Source of the DNA: Chrysochromulina parva
Taxonomy: Eukaryota; Haptophyta; Prymnesiales; Chrysochromulinaceae
Reading direction: 5' to 3'
Length of the DNA stretch: 53,995 nucleotides
Assembly: GCA_002887195.1 (NCBI GenBank)
Contig: PJAB01000042.1
Coordinates: forward strand, 1-53,995
The notes under the pieces: model-generated
The model's input: the letters and a program-made list of their open reading frames with translations, nothing else
Told to the model about the DNA's origin: nothing
The model's database searches: none
Shown here: positions 40,789 through 50,076 of the stretch, piece after piece
Layout of the letters: the number at the start of each line of letters is the position of its first letter
Position numbering within the stretch: position 1 is the stretch's first letter
Position numbers and translations under genes: made by a program

Positions 40789-41274
40789 AAGGAGGACGGG
40801 GTGGGTCATAGACGTGGCCAGTTCGGCGGGCGCGGAGGGCGCGGCCGGTCGCCGCAGCGCGATCTCGCCAGCGATCTCGCCAACCTGTGGTCCTCGCAGA
40901 ACCCATCGCCGCCCAAGCACTCGCCGCTGCGCACGTCCCTTCACACGCCCCTTCACACGTCCCTCCGCCACCAAGCGGCCACTCCCCCGAGCAGCTCGCC
41001 TTTGGCTCATAGCTCGCAACGCCGGAAGGCGTCACCGCGTCTCTCTCCCCGACCTCCGCTCTCCCCCGGCGCGGGGGCGATGGTCTCGCGCCGTGATGGG
41101 CCAAGCGCCTCTCCCGGCGCGGGGGTGATGGGCTCGCGCTGGGGCTGGGCCAGCGCCACCCCAGCCTCATCCGAGCAAGGCCTCCTCGAGCCGCAAGTGT
41201 ACGACGACGTGGACGAGGAGGACGAGCCCGTACCTCTGGACGAGCTCTTGCAGAGCCTGCGCGGCAAGAGGTGA
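38824..41274 (+). CDS. CapA/PGA_cap-type metallophosphoesterase with long low-complexity tail
   Basis: 816 residues from ATG 38824 (the frame is open to 38758 with no ATG). Residues about 12-400 match the bacterial capsule-synthesis CapA family (PF09587): FGGDVNIGG at 18-26, SLANGHSLDF (the family reads ANNH, so one Asn is Gly here), GLLDTYEALDAAGIRHMGSG, VSVCWGTHGPDGR, VHGHGTGG near the metal-site His, and APILYSCGALL. The remaining half is Gly-rich (pure GGC run), acidic and Ser/Pro/Arg-rich with LHTPLHTSL repeats. In bacteria CapA acts in poly-gamma-glutamate export; the role in a eukaryote is unknown. Gain from bacteria is plausible. Confidence 0.8.
40328..40369 (+). repeat. (GGC)n run coding poly-Gly
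   Basis: About 14 GGC units within the CapA-like gene. Confidence 0.9.
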
Positions 41275-41368
41275 GAGGTCATTTTTATGATGTTAGTGTC
41301 TCAATCGTCAATTAGACTCACCATTCACACGCCGAAGATTCCACCCTGTGTCGACGAATCTTTCTTTC

Positions 41369-43281
41369 ATGCTAATTACTGCGCTGGCTGCAGTCGGCTT
41401 CCTTGTGGCGCGAGCGGCGCGCGCGCCTCCTGCGGCGCATGCATCCGTCCTCATCCCTCCTCATCCGACCCGTGCATCCGTCCACGCAAAGTTTACCGAG
41501 GCTGCCCTTGCCGCTGCATTCGCCACCAAGAATCAAGGCGAGAATGAAGGTGCTGCACAGAGAGAGACGGGCACGGAGAGGCTCACCCTCGAGGAACAGG
41601 AGGAGCGAGTCATCGCAGCCATCCGCGCGGGCCTCCATGCTGGGGCCGAGTTGAAGATCGGAAAGGTGGCAACCTCCTTGGGCGATTTCGGCAAGGCCTG
41701 TGGCGGAGTCGCTCAGACGTGGCTGACCCCAATGCAGCTTGAGAATTGCGCTTTCTTCTGGACGGGAGGCTGGACGCTGTTTACGCGCGATCTCAAACGA
41801 GGCCGTCTCGCGCTGCGCGATCTGAAACCAAGCCTATGGTTCGGACTTCTGGCCATCAACACGTTTCCGTACACGCCCCTGCTCGTGCCTCTGGTTAGCA
41901 AAGCTGTCAACAGCTCCGACGCCGCCTTTGTGCCTGCCCCTTTCCAGGCGTCGCGTCTCGCGGCGCTCAAGCGTCTCCTTCGTGACCCAGGCATCGATGC
42001 GAACCTAACCCTTGACGAGGGCGTCCGCTTCTTCTCGGACGGCACTCGGATGCTCCTTCGTGATGCACTCCGCAATCAGCTCGGGGCATACGGTGACTCA
42101 GCCTCCTCTTTCGGCTGGTTCGCGCTGCTCTGCGCCTCGACCTTCCCACTCACGCCGCTGCTCATACCCATCATCGACAAGCGAAGGCCCGACGGCCTGC
42201 AGAGCGACTACGTACCCTCGGCCTACCGCGCACATCGGCTCGCGGCATTTGGACGCTACCGGGCCTTGGCCACCGCCGCCCGGGCGCGCACGCCGATCGA
42301 GACGATTCACGCCGCTGCTGCGGCCGAGGGTGAGCTTCTCGCGGTCCTCTGATGGCCGCTGATTGCCTCTGATTGTATTGGATGGCCTCCCTCATCAGGT
42401 GCGGCCGAGGGAGAGCTTCTCGCGGTCCTCTATGGCCGCTGATTGCCTTTGATTACATTGGATGGCCTCCCTCATCAGGTGCGGCGCGTTTGGGACCTCT
42501 CCCCTGATTGCCTCTGATTGCCTCTGAAGGCCTCTGATGGCCTCCCTCATCAGGTGCGGCGCGTTTGGGACCTCTCCCCTGATTGCCTCTGATTGCCTCT
42601 GAAGGCCTCTGATGGCCTCCCTCATCAGGTGCGGCCGAGGGAGAGCTTCTCGCGACGCGCCCAGCGCCCGCGGAGCTTCTCGCCGCGATTGTGGCGCTCG
42701 ATGCACGCCCTGCTGGCCGCGAGCGCTTCCTCGAGGAGCTCGCCGGGGGCGGACCTCCGGGGCAGCGGTGGCGGCTGCTCTACACGGCGGGAGCGGATGC
42801 TGTGAGCGCCGCACGTAAGGCATGCCGGTCGGCCTCGTCGGGCTCGTCGCCCTCGTGGCAAGACGGTCTGAGCGAGGCTGTGCTGCCGTGGACGAAGCTC
42901 AAGCACGGGCTGTACGTGGACCAGCTCGTCACCGCCATCCAGCGCTTCGACTCCTCGACGTTTGAGAACGAGAATGGAATCTTGGGCGTCCTAGGAGTCG
43001 ACTGGATCCGGCTCACGGTGCACGGGCCATTCAAGTGGCCGCAGCCCGAGAAGCGAGCGATCTGTGCCTTCCAACCGACGGTGATGAAGCTCTCGCTCGG
43101 ACCGCTCGCCTGGGAGTTCCCGATGACGGCGGAGACAGCTGCAGCTGCAAGCACGCCCAGGACGTTTGACGAGCAGCCGGTGACGAAGCTGCCCTTCTTC
43201 AAGTTTGTCCTGGTGGACGAACTGGTCGCCGTGGCACAGGGCCGCTCCGGAGGCGTCGCGTTGTGGGTGAGAATGAAGTAG
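41369..43281 (+). CDS. Probable two-exon plastid protein: duplicated unknown domain joined to PAP/fibrillin
   Basis: Exon 1 (41369-42329) starts with a signal peptide (MLITALAAVGFLVARAARA) and codes a domain with an internal duplication: WFGLLAINTFPYTPLLVPLV...VPAPFQASRLAAL and WFALLCASTFPLTPLLIPII...VPSAYRAHRLAAF. Exon 2 (42629-43281) codes a PAP/fibrillin domain (RWRLLYTAGA, VHGPFKWPQPEKRAICAFQP, KFVLVDELVAVAQGRSGGVA). The exon-2 frame has no usable ATG and closes at a TGA at 42610-42612, so it needs an upstream exon. Splicing GTGAGC at 42330 to the CAG ending at 42628 fuses the frames in phase 1 as ...AAAEG-AAEGELLATRP and yields 537 residues. Without splicing, exon 1 simply ends ...EGELLAVL at 42352. 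PAP/fibrillins are plastid lipid-associated proteins. Confidence 0.68.
42320..42655 (+). repeat. Tandem repeats of 75-81 bp overlapping gene end and intron
   Basis: Units starting with gcggccgagg or gcggcgcgtt occur at 42320, 42401, 42481, 42556 and 42631 (periods 81, 80, 75, 75). Each contains gattgcctct repeats and ends ctccctcatcaggt. The first copy contains the 3' end of exon 1 and the last copy the start of exon 2. Confidence 0.92.
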
Positions 43282-43350
43282 CAATGACCGCTCTCTTTTC
43301 AGTATGTTCACAGCATACTAGCCGCGAGAAAGGTAGGTGAAACCGCGCGA

Positions 43351-43959
43351 ATGATGCACCGACGCTCAGCGCAGGTGCTGCTCGTGGCCCTCACGTGCGT
43401 GTGCTGCGGCGAGACCGCTCGGGATAGCTCGTCTGCTCGTTACAGCCGCCGCGCGCCCGCGCTCTGTGACGGTCGCCACGTGGCCGCTGCCCATCTGACG
43501 CCTGCACGGGCCTTGCGCGGTGGCTCTGCAGACAGTGCTGCCGACGCGCAGCTGCCGCGCGGACGCGGGCACGGAAGCGGTCGCGGGCGTGGTCGTGGAC
43601 GCGGACCCCGTCGCCCGCTCGCGCCGCGGCGGCCGCTGGACACGGCCACGATCGGCAGCCTCGTGCGCAATCTCACCTCTTGGCAGGACGCGCACGCCTC
43701 CGGTGCGGTCTTCGCCGCCGGCAACGCTGTCTTCGTGCTGCTCGCCTTCGGACGCAGCGCACTGCTGCTGCTCTGGCTCGCCTTCATCGCGGCCTTTGTT
43801 GTGCCACGGCGCGACGACCTGCTCGATCTCCTGCACGACAAGAGCGGCGGCCAGTTCGATCGCGTGCTCGACTTGGCGGGTACGATCCTCGACGCGCTCA
43901 AGGGCGTCGGCAGCAGTCTGCAGCAGGCTTTCTCCGGCGGCCGCCTCCCACCATTGTGA
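43351..43959 (+). CDS. Small membrane protein with signal sequence and Arg/Gly-rich segment
   Basis: 202 residues from ATG 43351. A signal peptide (MMHRRSAQVLLVALTCVCCG) is followed by an Arg-rich stretch with transit-peptide character, an RGRGHGSGRGRGRGRG run (about 70-85), one or two membrane segments (about 117-150: GAVFAAGNAVFVLLAFGRSA then LLLLWLAFIAAFVV) and an amphipathic C-terminal helix (LDLAGTILDALKGVGSSLQQ). The order signal-transit-membrane suggests a plastid membrane protein. The family is not recognised. Confidence 0.62.
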   Translation: MMHRRSAQVLLVALTCVCCGETARDSSSARYSRRAPALCDGRHVAAAHLTPARALRGGSADSAADAQLPRGRGHGSGRGRGRGRGPRRPLAPRRPLDTATIGSLVRNLTSWQDAHASGAVFAAGNAVFVLLAFGRSALLLLWLAFIAAFVVPRRDDLLDLLHDKSGGQFDRVLDLAGTILDALKGVGSSLQQAFSGGRLPPL

Positions 43960-44175
43960 GAGACATGCATGTGTGAAGAGAGCATCAAGAGAGCGCTGAG
44001 CCGCCGCTTCTCCACGCGCGCCATGAGTTTGTTCATGCCATGCCGAATCATCTAACTCAGAGGGAGCCGTTTTATGTGATACACACAGAGGATGCCGAGC
44101 GTTGAGCAGCACTTTCGATTGCGATGAGCTGCCCGGCCCGGTTTGGAAAGCGCCGTCGCGGTCGCGCGATTATCA

Positions 44176-46545
44176 ATGCCCGATGCGTCGGATTCGTCGG
44201 TGCACCTCGTCGAGAGTGAGGCGTGGATCGCAAAGGCGATCGTCACGTATCTCGGTGCGCCTGACGGCTACCTCGATCAGCCATGGCAGGTGCAGGTGCT
44301 CGACCTCCGGGAAAATCCTGAGGGCCGCGGCATCAACTGCGTGCTCTCCGATCGCGTACACTCCATTGGTGCGGTGCTCACGACGGCGAGTATTGATGCG
44401 TGGCGCAGCGCCGCGCACGAGAGCTCGTGGGCGCGCCTAAACGGCACCATCCTGCTGCCAGAGGTGTACGACATCGTCCTCAACCTCGAGCGCGGCGTGT
44501 TCTCTTTGCGGATCGACGCGTTCGAGTGGACCGATCCGCGCCCGCGGCCCGAGAGTGCGCCCTTCAAGATCGGCAGGCCCATCTCGGTGATGAGCGACGC
44601 CGCCGTTGCGGTCGCCTTCCAACGGGCCCTTTCGCTGGCGCCGCCGCCGCCGTCTCCCGCTGCCGCCGCCTCTGGCGCGCCGCAACCCGGCCCGCCGATG
44701 CCTCCGCCAGAACCGCCGCCCTCTGCGCCACCGCCGCCTCCGCCAGGCCCGCCAGTGCCCTCGGCGGCCGCGGCCTCGTCCTCGTGCCTGCTGAGCTTGC
44801 AGCGGTATGCGCCGCCGATGGCCTGCGCAGCCTTCCCGGTGGCGGCGACGCCACCGCATGCCCTGCTGCGACCGTTGCTCGCAATGCGGGTGGAGGATCG
44901 GCGAGCTCTCGATCGGCTGCTCGGGCGGGCGCCGCCGGAGCCGTTGGTTGCACGCAACTCGTCGCATGCAGCTCGTTGCATGCTCGGGCGGGCGCCGCCG
45001 GAGCCGCCACCAACTGCGGTGGCGGCACCGGCGGCGGTGGAGGCGGCACCGGCGGCGGTGGAGGCGGCGGCGGCAGCGGCGGCGTGGCAAGCGGAGCTCG
45101 AGGGAGATGCGGCCAGGGAGAGCGGCGAGAGGAGCGCCTCGGTCGCTTCGGTCGCCTCAGTCGATGCGTCGTGGCCACCAAACCCCACAGCCGCGGCGGC
45201 GCCGGCGACGCACACCCTCTTCGACGAGGAGGACCTCTTCGGGTGCGATGACTCCGGCGCGGCAGAGGATGCGCAGTGTGCGGAGATGCAATCTCAGTGT
45301 GCGGAGATGCACTCTCCGAGCGTGATGCCATCTCCGAGCGTGCCCGAGCCGCAGCAGGAGGCGGGCGCGCACGCGGGCGAGGACGCGGGAGCGGAGGCGG
45401 CGGAGGCGGAGGGGGCGCGAGGGGCGTGCCGAGGGGCGTGCCTGCGAGCGAGCAGCCCGTGCCCTAGTCGGGTCTGCTCGCTGCATGGACCCTACCCCAA
45501 CGGAGGTCGGGTACCGTCGTCCTCGAGCTCAGGCGGCGCAGGCGTCTCCACCGGCGCTGCTGCCACCGTCGCCACTGGCAGCTCGGCTCACTCTGACGTC
45601 GCCGACGCCGATGCTGCTGCCGCTTCGCCCTCCGCCGTCACCTCCGCTGCGGCCTTCTCCGTCACCTCCGCTGTGGCCTTCTCCGTCACCTCCGCTGCGG
45701 CCTCCGCTGTTGCCGAGCCCCCTGCGACACAGGCAACAGATGCGGAGGCGAATGCGATGGAGGTGACGGCGGGCGCAGCTGTACTTGCCTTTGGTGGCAC
45801 TGAGCCCGACGCCTCCGCTGCCGAGGCATGGCTGGGTGCGGGCGGCACGGCGCCGGAAGGGTGGTTGCCGAATATGGTACCAGAAGGGTGGTTGCCTAAT
45901 ATGGCACCGGACGGGTGGGAGGTCGAGCGCCGTCCCGAGCGCCATGGGGCAGCCGAGGCCGCCGAGGAGACCGAGGCGGACAGTGTGAAGGAGAGTGTGA
46001 AGGAGAGTGTGATGATGGCGGAGGTGGAGGCGGGCGGCTGTGATGACTGGCCGCCGCTCACCCAAGCCCCCCTCACCCAAGCCCCCCTCACCCAAGCCCC
46101 ATGCACGCAAGCCGATGCCTCCCTCCCTGCCGAGGAGTCCAGCTGGCTGGGCTGGCGAGGTGTCCCGCCCACCCAGCTCCCCGCCACCCACCTCCCCGCC
46201 ACCCACCTCCCCGCCACCCACCTCCCCGCCACCCACCTCCCCGCCACCCACCTCCCCGCCACCCAACCACCCCTTGTCGAGCTGCATGGACAACCACGCA
46301 GTCGCGGCGGCGGCCCGCCCGCCCGGCCCAAACGAACAAGGGAGTCCGACGCGAACGACGGTGCTCCCACGCCCCTTGTTTGTACGCGATGCCACGCGGC
46401 CGACTGCGGCGAAATGCACACGGCCCTCGCTAGGCCACTCCCTTGGGGCGGCGCGGAGACCACCGATGTGCTCGAGCTACGGCAACTCGACGTCGTCGGA
46501 CTGTGGCGCGAGTGGGCGGCGGCGCAGGCCGCCGTGCCCAGGTAA
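44176..46545 (+). CDS. Protein with possible TPP1/ACD-like OB fold and repeat-rich tail
   Basis: 789 residues from ATG 44176 (open frame from 44143, no earlier ATG). Residues about 12-150: WIAKAIVTYLGAP, WQVQVLDL, GINCVLSDRVHSIGAVLTTA, LNGTILLPEVYDIVLNLERG, FSLRIDAFEW. The order of LSD-x-HSI and the long beta hairpins resembles the OB fold of the shelterin subunit TPP1 (Est3/TPP1 fold). The rest is Pro/Ala-rich, with blocks of repeats (LTQAP x3, LPATH x5) and a small CTRCHAADCGEMH cluster near the end. If right, it would act at telomeres; I regard this as tentative because the match is short and made by eye. Confidence 0.6.
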   Translation: MPDASDSSVHLVESEAWIAKAIVTYLGAPDGYLDQPWQVQVLDLRENPEGRGINCVLSDRVHSIGAVLTTASIDAWRSAAHESSWARLNGTILLPEVYDIVLNLERGVFSLRIDAFEWTDPRPRPESAPFKIGRPISVMSDAAVAVAFQRALSLAPPPPSPAAAASGAPQPGPPMPPPEPPPSAPPPPPPGPPVPSAAAASSSCLLSLQRYAPPMACAAFPVAATPPHALLRPLLAMRVEDRRALDRLLGRAPPEPLVARNSSHAARCMLGRAPPEPPPTAVAAPAAVEAAPAAVEAAAAAAAWQAELEGDAARESGERSASVASVASVDASWPPNPTAAAAPATHTLFDEEDLFGCDDSGAAEDAQCAEMQSQCAEMHSPSVMPSPSVPEPQQEAGAHAGEDAGAEAAEAEGARGACRGACLRASSPCPSRVCSLHGPYPNGGRVPSSSSSGGAGVSTGAAATVATGSSAHSDVADADAAAASPSAVTSAAAFSVTSAVAFSVTSAAASAVAEPPATQATDAEANAMEVTAGAAVLAFGGTEPDASAAEAWLGAGGTAPEGWLPNMVPEGWLPNMAPDGWEVERRPERHGAAEAAEETEADSVKESVKESVMMAEVEAGGCDDWPPLTQAPLTQAPLTQAPCTQADASLPAEESSWLGWRGVPPTQLPATHLPATHLPATHLPATHLPATHLPATQPPLVELHGQPRSRGGGPPARPKRTRESDANDGAPTPLVCTRCHAADCGEMHTALARPLPWGGAETTDVLELRQLDVVGLWREWAAAQAAVPR
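46057..46101 (+). repeat. 15-nt tandem repeat (LTQAP x3)
   Basis: Three units of ctcacccaagccccc within the OB-fold gene. Confidence 0.93.
46171..46260 (+). repeat. 15-nt tandem repeat (PATHL x6)
   Basis: Six units of acccacctccccgcc, the first with one change, followed by a degenerate seventh. Confidence 0.95.
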
Positions 46546-46704
46546 TTTGGGGGGGGGGGAGGATCAGTACTGCGGCCATCGCAATCTAAATCTAATTCTA
46601 AAAAAACAACGAGAACTTCCGGAACCGCGCGCGCGGTGCGCCGGCCTCGCCCCGCCCGGACCCCGACCTTGTTCAACCAAGCCAAGCGAAGAGCTAGTAA
46701 GACG

Positions 46705-48006
46705 TCACGCGCACTTGATGAGCTCGCTACGTACGCCGGCGCGCGTGCGCCGCTGCACGATCCACTCGAGAAACGCCGAACGCCACACGCCACTGTCGAG
46801 GGCTACGAAAGAGACAGCGTCGGTCGCCAGCACAAGGTCGACGAGCCCAAGCCAGCCCGCGTCGCATGTGCGCTCCGCCTCACTCACGGGCGCTGCCGGC
46901 CCGCGTCGCCGGCGTCGGGTGCAGTTGAGTCCCTTGCCCGTCGCCCGGTACCACGCATGCAAGTCTGGCAATGCGGGCGAGAGGCACTCACGCACGTAGC
47001 TCTTGCGCCGATGGGTAGCGCCGTCTTGGTTGGCTTGATGGAGCGTGGGCACGTCCGAAGCGACTACCGTCGCCGATGGCAATGCTAGGCGGCGCGCGGC
47101 TCTGGAGAGCTTTTGCATGCAAGCCAGTACTCGCTCGCGGCACGGAGTGCCACCCACACCCGCCGTATCGGCACCGCCCGCACTGCCCCTGGCACCGCCG
47201 CCGCCGCCCGCGCCGCCGCGTGCGAGCTGCCGCGTGCTTGCCGCATACGCAGCTTGTGCGAGGTGGTTGGAGCGCAGCTGCACCGCCGCGTACGCGCGCA
47301 GCGGCAGCTGGTGGCGTGTAAGGAAGCGGCGGGCGGCGGAGCGAACCGAGTGGCTTGGTTGAACGGCCAAGGCACGGAGCGCGTGCGCCTCTGGCTGCGG
47401 TAGCATAGGGCGCCCCTCGTCATGTCGCCGAAAGTTCAGCAGTGCGACCGCGGTATGCGTTCGGAACACCTCCGCCGCGCGGCCGGTGCCGGTCTGGATG
47501 GCCATGCGAAGCTCTGCGCCGAGAACGCATCGCGCGGACAGGCCGGTGGTGGTGGAATTCACCCACGTTGCGGCCGCGGCTAGCAAGCGGCGCACGCCGC
47601 CCAACGCGAGGCAAGGTGGCGGGCACCATGAATCCATCGGCGCACGACGCGCCATTGGCGCCGTGCACGAGGACGGAAAATCATCGTAGATCACAACCAG
47701 CAGGCATGCAGGAATTGGTACGTGTCGGAGTCGGATTCGCCAGGTGCCGATGTCCAGCAAACGCCTCGGCCGGAGCGCCTCACGAAGAGCCGACACGTTA
47801 TAGTATGCCGAGAGCTCCAGCGCCTGGGCGCCAGACGTTGCGCTTCGCCCAGGCACGAAGAGCGAGCTGAGAACAAATGGTGCAACGAGTGAGAATGTGG
47901 TTCGCTGGCAGAGGCGGATGATGGCTGAGAGCGCCAAAGACGCTCCAGCGAGCTTTTCCCAGTAGTCAAGGACGAGAAGAGCACCACCATGTCGCACGTG
48001 CTTCAT
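46705..48006 (-). CDS. Putative secretory-pathway glycosyltransferase (O-fucosyltransferase-like)
   Basis: 433 residues from ATG 48006. A hydrophobic segment at about 30-52 (TTFSLVAPFVLSSLFV) can act as a type II membrane anchor. The core has AYAAVQLRSNHLA, recalling the V-x-V-H-x-R strand of GDP-fucose-dependent transferases, TVVASDVPTLHQ, and GWLGLVDLVLATDAVSFVAL then SGVWRSAFLEWIV, like the late D-x-x-x-L-S-x-x-F-G/V segment of that superfamily. Cys pairs suggest a lumenal domain. The order fits, but the catalytic Arg-containing motif is not exact, so the family call is tentative. Confidence 0.58.
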   Translation of the reverse strand: MKHVRHGGALLVLDYWEKLAGASLALSAIIRLCQRTTFSLVAPFVLSSLFVPGRSATSGAQALELSAYYNVSALREALRPRRLLDIGTWRIRLRHVPIPACLLVVIYDDFPSSCTAPMARRAPMDSWCPPPCLALGGVRRLLAAAATWVNSTTTGLSARCVLGAELRMAIQTGTGRAAEVFRTHTAVALLNFRRHDEGRPMLPQPEAHALRALAVQPSHSVRSAARRFLTRHQLPLRAYAAVQLRSNHLAQAAYAASTRQLARGGAGGGGGARGSAGGADTAGVGGTPCRERVLACMQKLSRAARRLALPSATVVASDVPTLHQANQDGATHRRKSYVRECLSPALPDLHAWYRATGKGLNCTRRRRRGPAAPVSEAERTCDAGWLGLVDLVLATDAVSFVALDSGVWRSAFLEWIVQRRTRAGVRSELIKCA

Positions 48007-48214
48007 CAAAGCCGTGTTGCAAGATGTACCTATTTTCCTACTTGGAGGGCTTCGTCGGGCGACTCAGGGCCCAGGGCAACCATCGTGTGGACCGCGTGAA
48101 CACAGCTCCTGTGTGAAACGGCTGTGAGCTGGGTGCTTCCGAGAAGGCATCAACACACAGTTGAAAAGGGCCTGGGCGTGAACACCACTTTTCGGAAGAC
48201 TTTTGTTTTGCGGA

Positions 48215-49726
48215 ATGCAGGACGAGGTGACTTTGTCCTCGCCGCCCGCGACCCACACGCTGAGCCCAGGGAAGCACCCAAACCTCCGCTACGCGCTCTG
48301 CGGAACCGTGCGCCCTCAGTCCGTCCGCGCCGTGTCCAAGCGCCTCGTCTTCTTCAAGCTGGACGTGCCTGCGCACCGTGGCCCCAGCATCATCGCCAGC
48401 TGGGAGTGCATCGCCAAGTTTCGCGAGGGCTGCCTGGACGAGCCAGAGATTGCGCTGTTAGTGTCGACGCTGCATGCGTGCGCCTCCGCATCGAGCGATG
48501 GCGCCGGCGTGGGCTCAGCTCACGTCGAGCTGGTCGGCTTTCCGGAGGTGGCCGAGGACGGAGAGCGATCGTTGCATGTCGTGCAGGTGCTCGTATCGTC
48601 GGCCGAGGGCGACGCGGGCGTGGTGACGATTCCGGAAACCCCGCGCGAGCCGGCGGCCAGCAATGCTTCGGCGGCCACGGAACGCGTCCGCTTCAAGCAC
48701 AGCGGCAGCCACACGCGGCCGAACACGGAGTCGCGCCACCAGCAGTTTGTCGCGTGGCTCGTGGAGTCTTTCGGGCTTGAGACGTTGCGTTCGGGCGCGG
48801 GTGTGCTGGACGTGGCGGGCGGCGCGGGCGGCGTTGCCTTCGAGCTCGCCTTCCGCCGCGGCGTGCCGTGTACCGTCGTCGACCCGCGCCCTATGAAGCT
48901 CAATGCGAAGCAGCGGCGCGCCCTTCGCAATCGCGTGAAAGCCCAGGAAGTGCTCGGCGCAGCGCCGCCGCCCGCCGCATCATGGTGGGTCGCCGGGGCG
49001 AACGGCACGCGCAGCACCGGCGCGCCGGGGCCGTCGTCGCCGCAGCCTCCGCCATCGACGCTGCCAGAAGCGCCGGCGCCCGCTACGGCGCCGGTGATGG
49101 CGGCTGCGGCCAATGGCTGTTCGGGTTCCCCACAGGTCACCGAAGGAGAGGGCGAGGGTGCGGGCGCCGTAGCGGGCGAGCCCACCGGCGAGCCCCCTGC
49201 CGACGGTGCGGCTGAGGGTGCGGCCGAGGCCTCATTCGGAAGTGGCCCGTGCGAGGGGTGCGACGTACCCAGCGCGGACGAGGTCGTCATCCCCCCCTCA
49301 TGGGCAAGCGCGTATGCGGAGGAGGGGGTGAGTAACGCATGCCTGCCCCGCCAGGTGTGTGGCTGGTTCGACGACGTGGGGTTCCCCACTGGTGCACACG
49401 CACAGCTGTGGCGCGACGTCTCCATCGTCGTGGGCATGCATCCCGACCAGGCCACGGAGCCCATCGTGCGCGCCGCCTTGCGCGAGGGTAAACCCTTCGC
49501 CGTCGTCCCCTGTTGCGTCTTCCCCAAAAGTAACCCGCACCGGCGGCTGCGAGGCAAGGCTGTCGAGAGCCATGGGCACTTTTGTGAGTACCTCGAGAGC
49601 CTCGGCGCCGTTGAGGGCGGCGGCGCGAGCGGCGTGCAGCGATCAGCGATCAGCAGCCTCGCCTTCGAAGGTCGTAACGTCATCGTGCACTCGGTGGTGC
49701 CGTCGCATCCTCGGACTCCAGTGTGA
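48215..49726 (+). CDS. SAM-dependent methyltransferase-like protein
   Basis: 503 residues from ATG 48215 (open from 48203, no ATG). Residues about 180-260 carry the Rossmann start: NTESRHQQFVAWLVESFG, then VLDVAGGAGGVAFELAF (motif I) and VPCTVVDPRPMKLN (post I, acidic Asp). After a Pro/Ala/Gly-rich insert (about 250-355) comes IVVGMHPDQATEPIVRAALR and FAVVPCCVFPKSNPHRR, resembling the motif IV region of RNA methyltransferase-like proteins with a PCC signature. The target is unknown. The N-terminal 150 residues form a separate domain (DEVTLSSPPATHTLSPGKHP start) not recognised. Confidence 0.75.
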   Translation: MQDEVTLSSPPATHTLSPGKHPNLRYALCGTVRPQSVRAVSKRLVFFKLDVPAHRGPSIIASWECIAKFREGCLDEPEIALLVSTLHACASASSDGAGVGSAHVELVGFPEVAEDGERSLHVVQVLVSSAEGDAGVVTIPETPREPAASNASAATERVRFKHSGSHTRPNTESRHQQFVAWLVESFGLETLRSGAGVLDVAGGAGGVAFELAFRRGVPCTVVDPRPMKLNAKQRRALRNRVKAQEVLGAAPPPAASWWVAGANGTRSTGAPGPSSPQPPPSTLPEAPAPATAPVMAAAANGCSGSPQVTEGEGEGAGAVAGEPTGEPPADGAAEGAAEASFGSGPCEGCDVPSADEVVIPPSWASAYAEEGVSNACLPRQVCGWFDDVGFPTGAHAQLWRDVSIVVGMHPDQATEPIVRAALREGKPFAVVPCCVFPKSNPHRRLRGKAVESHGHFCEYLESLGAVEGGGASGVQRSAISSLAFEGRNVIVHSVVPSHPRTPV

Positions 49727-50076
49727 TTGAACGACGGAGCGACGGGTGGCGCTCCCAAAATGTGCGTATGCAAATAAATCCCTTACGGCCTTAGTACCAT
49801 GGGCCTACTAGCGTTCGGGTTCGCGCGCGAGACCTTGGCGAGACCACAGCGCTGCACAGGACCACACCGGTCGCGCTCGATCCACGATCGGTTTCGGAGC
49901 GATAATACCGATTCAGATTCAACATACGAAATTTTTGTTTCGCAGTGATATTGATCTATACTGAGAGTTGTACTATGAGCGTGTATGCGCGGCCGTTCTA
50001 GCAATTCTCGGGGTCGTGGCGGCGCTAGTATGCGTTCAGGAGCGCATGTTCCGAAACGGCCGCCGAGCCCTCCTTC

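Noticed and set aside
45588..46793. 401-codon minus-strand open frame
   Set aside because: Antisense to the OB-fold gene; its apparent repeats are the complement of the coding minisatellites.
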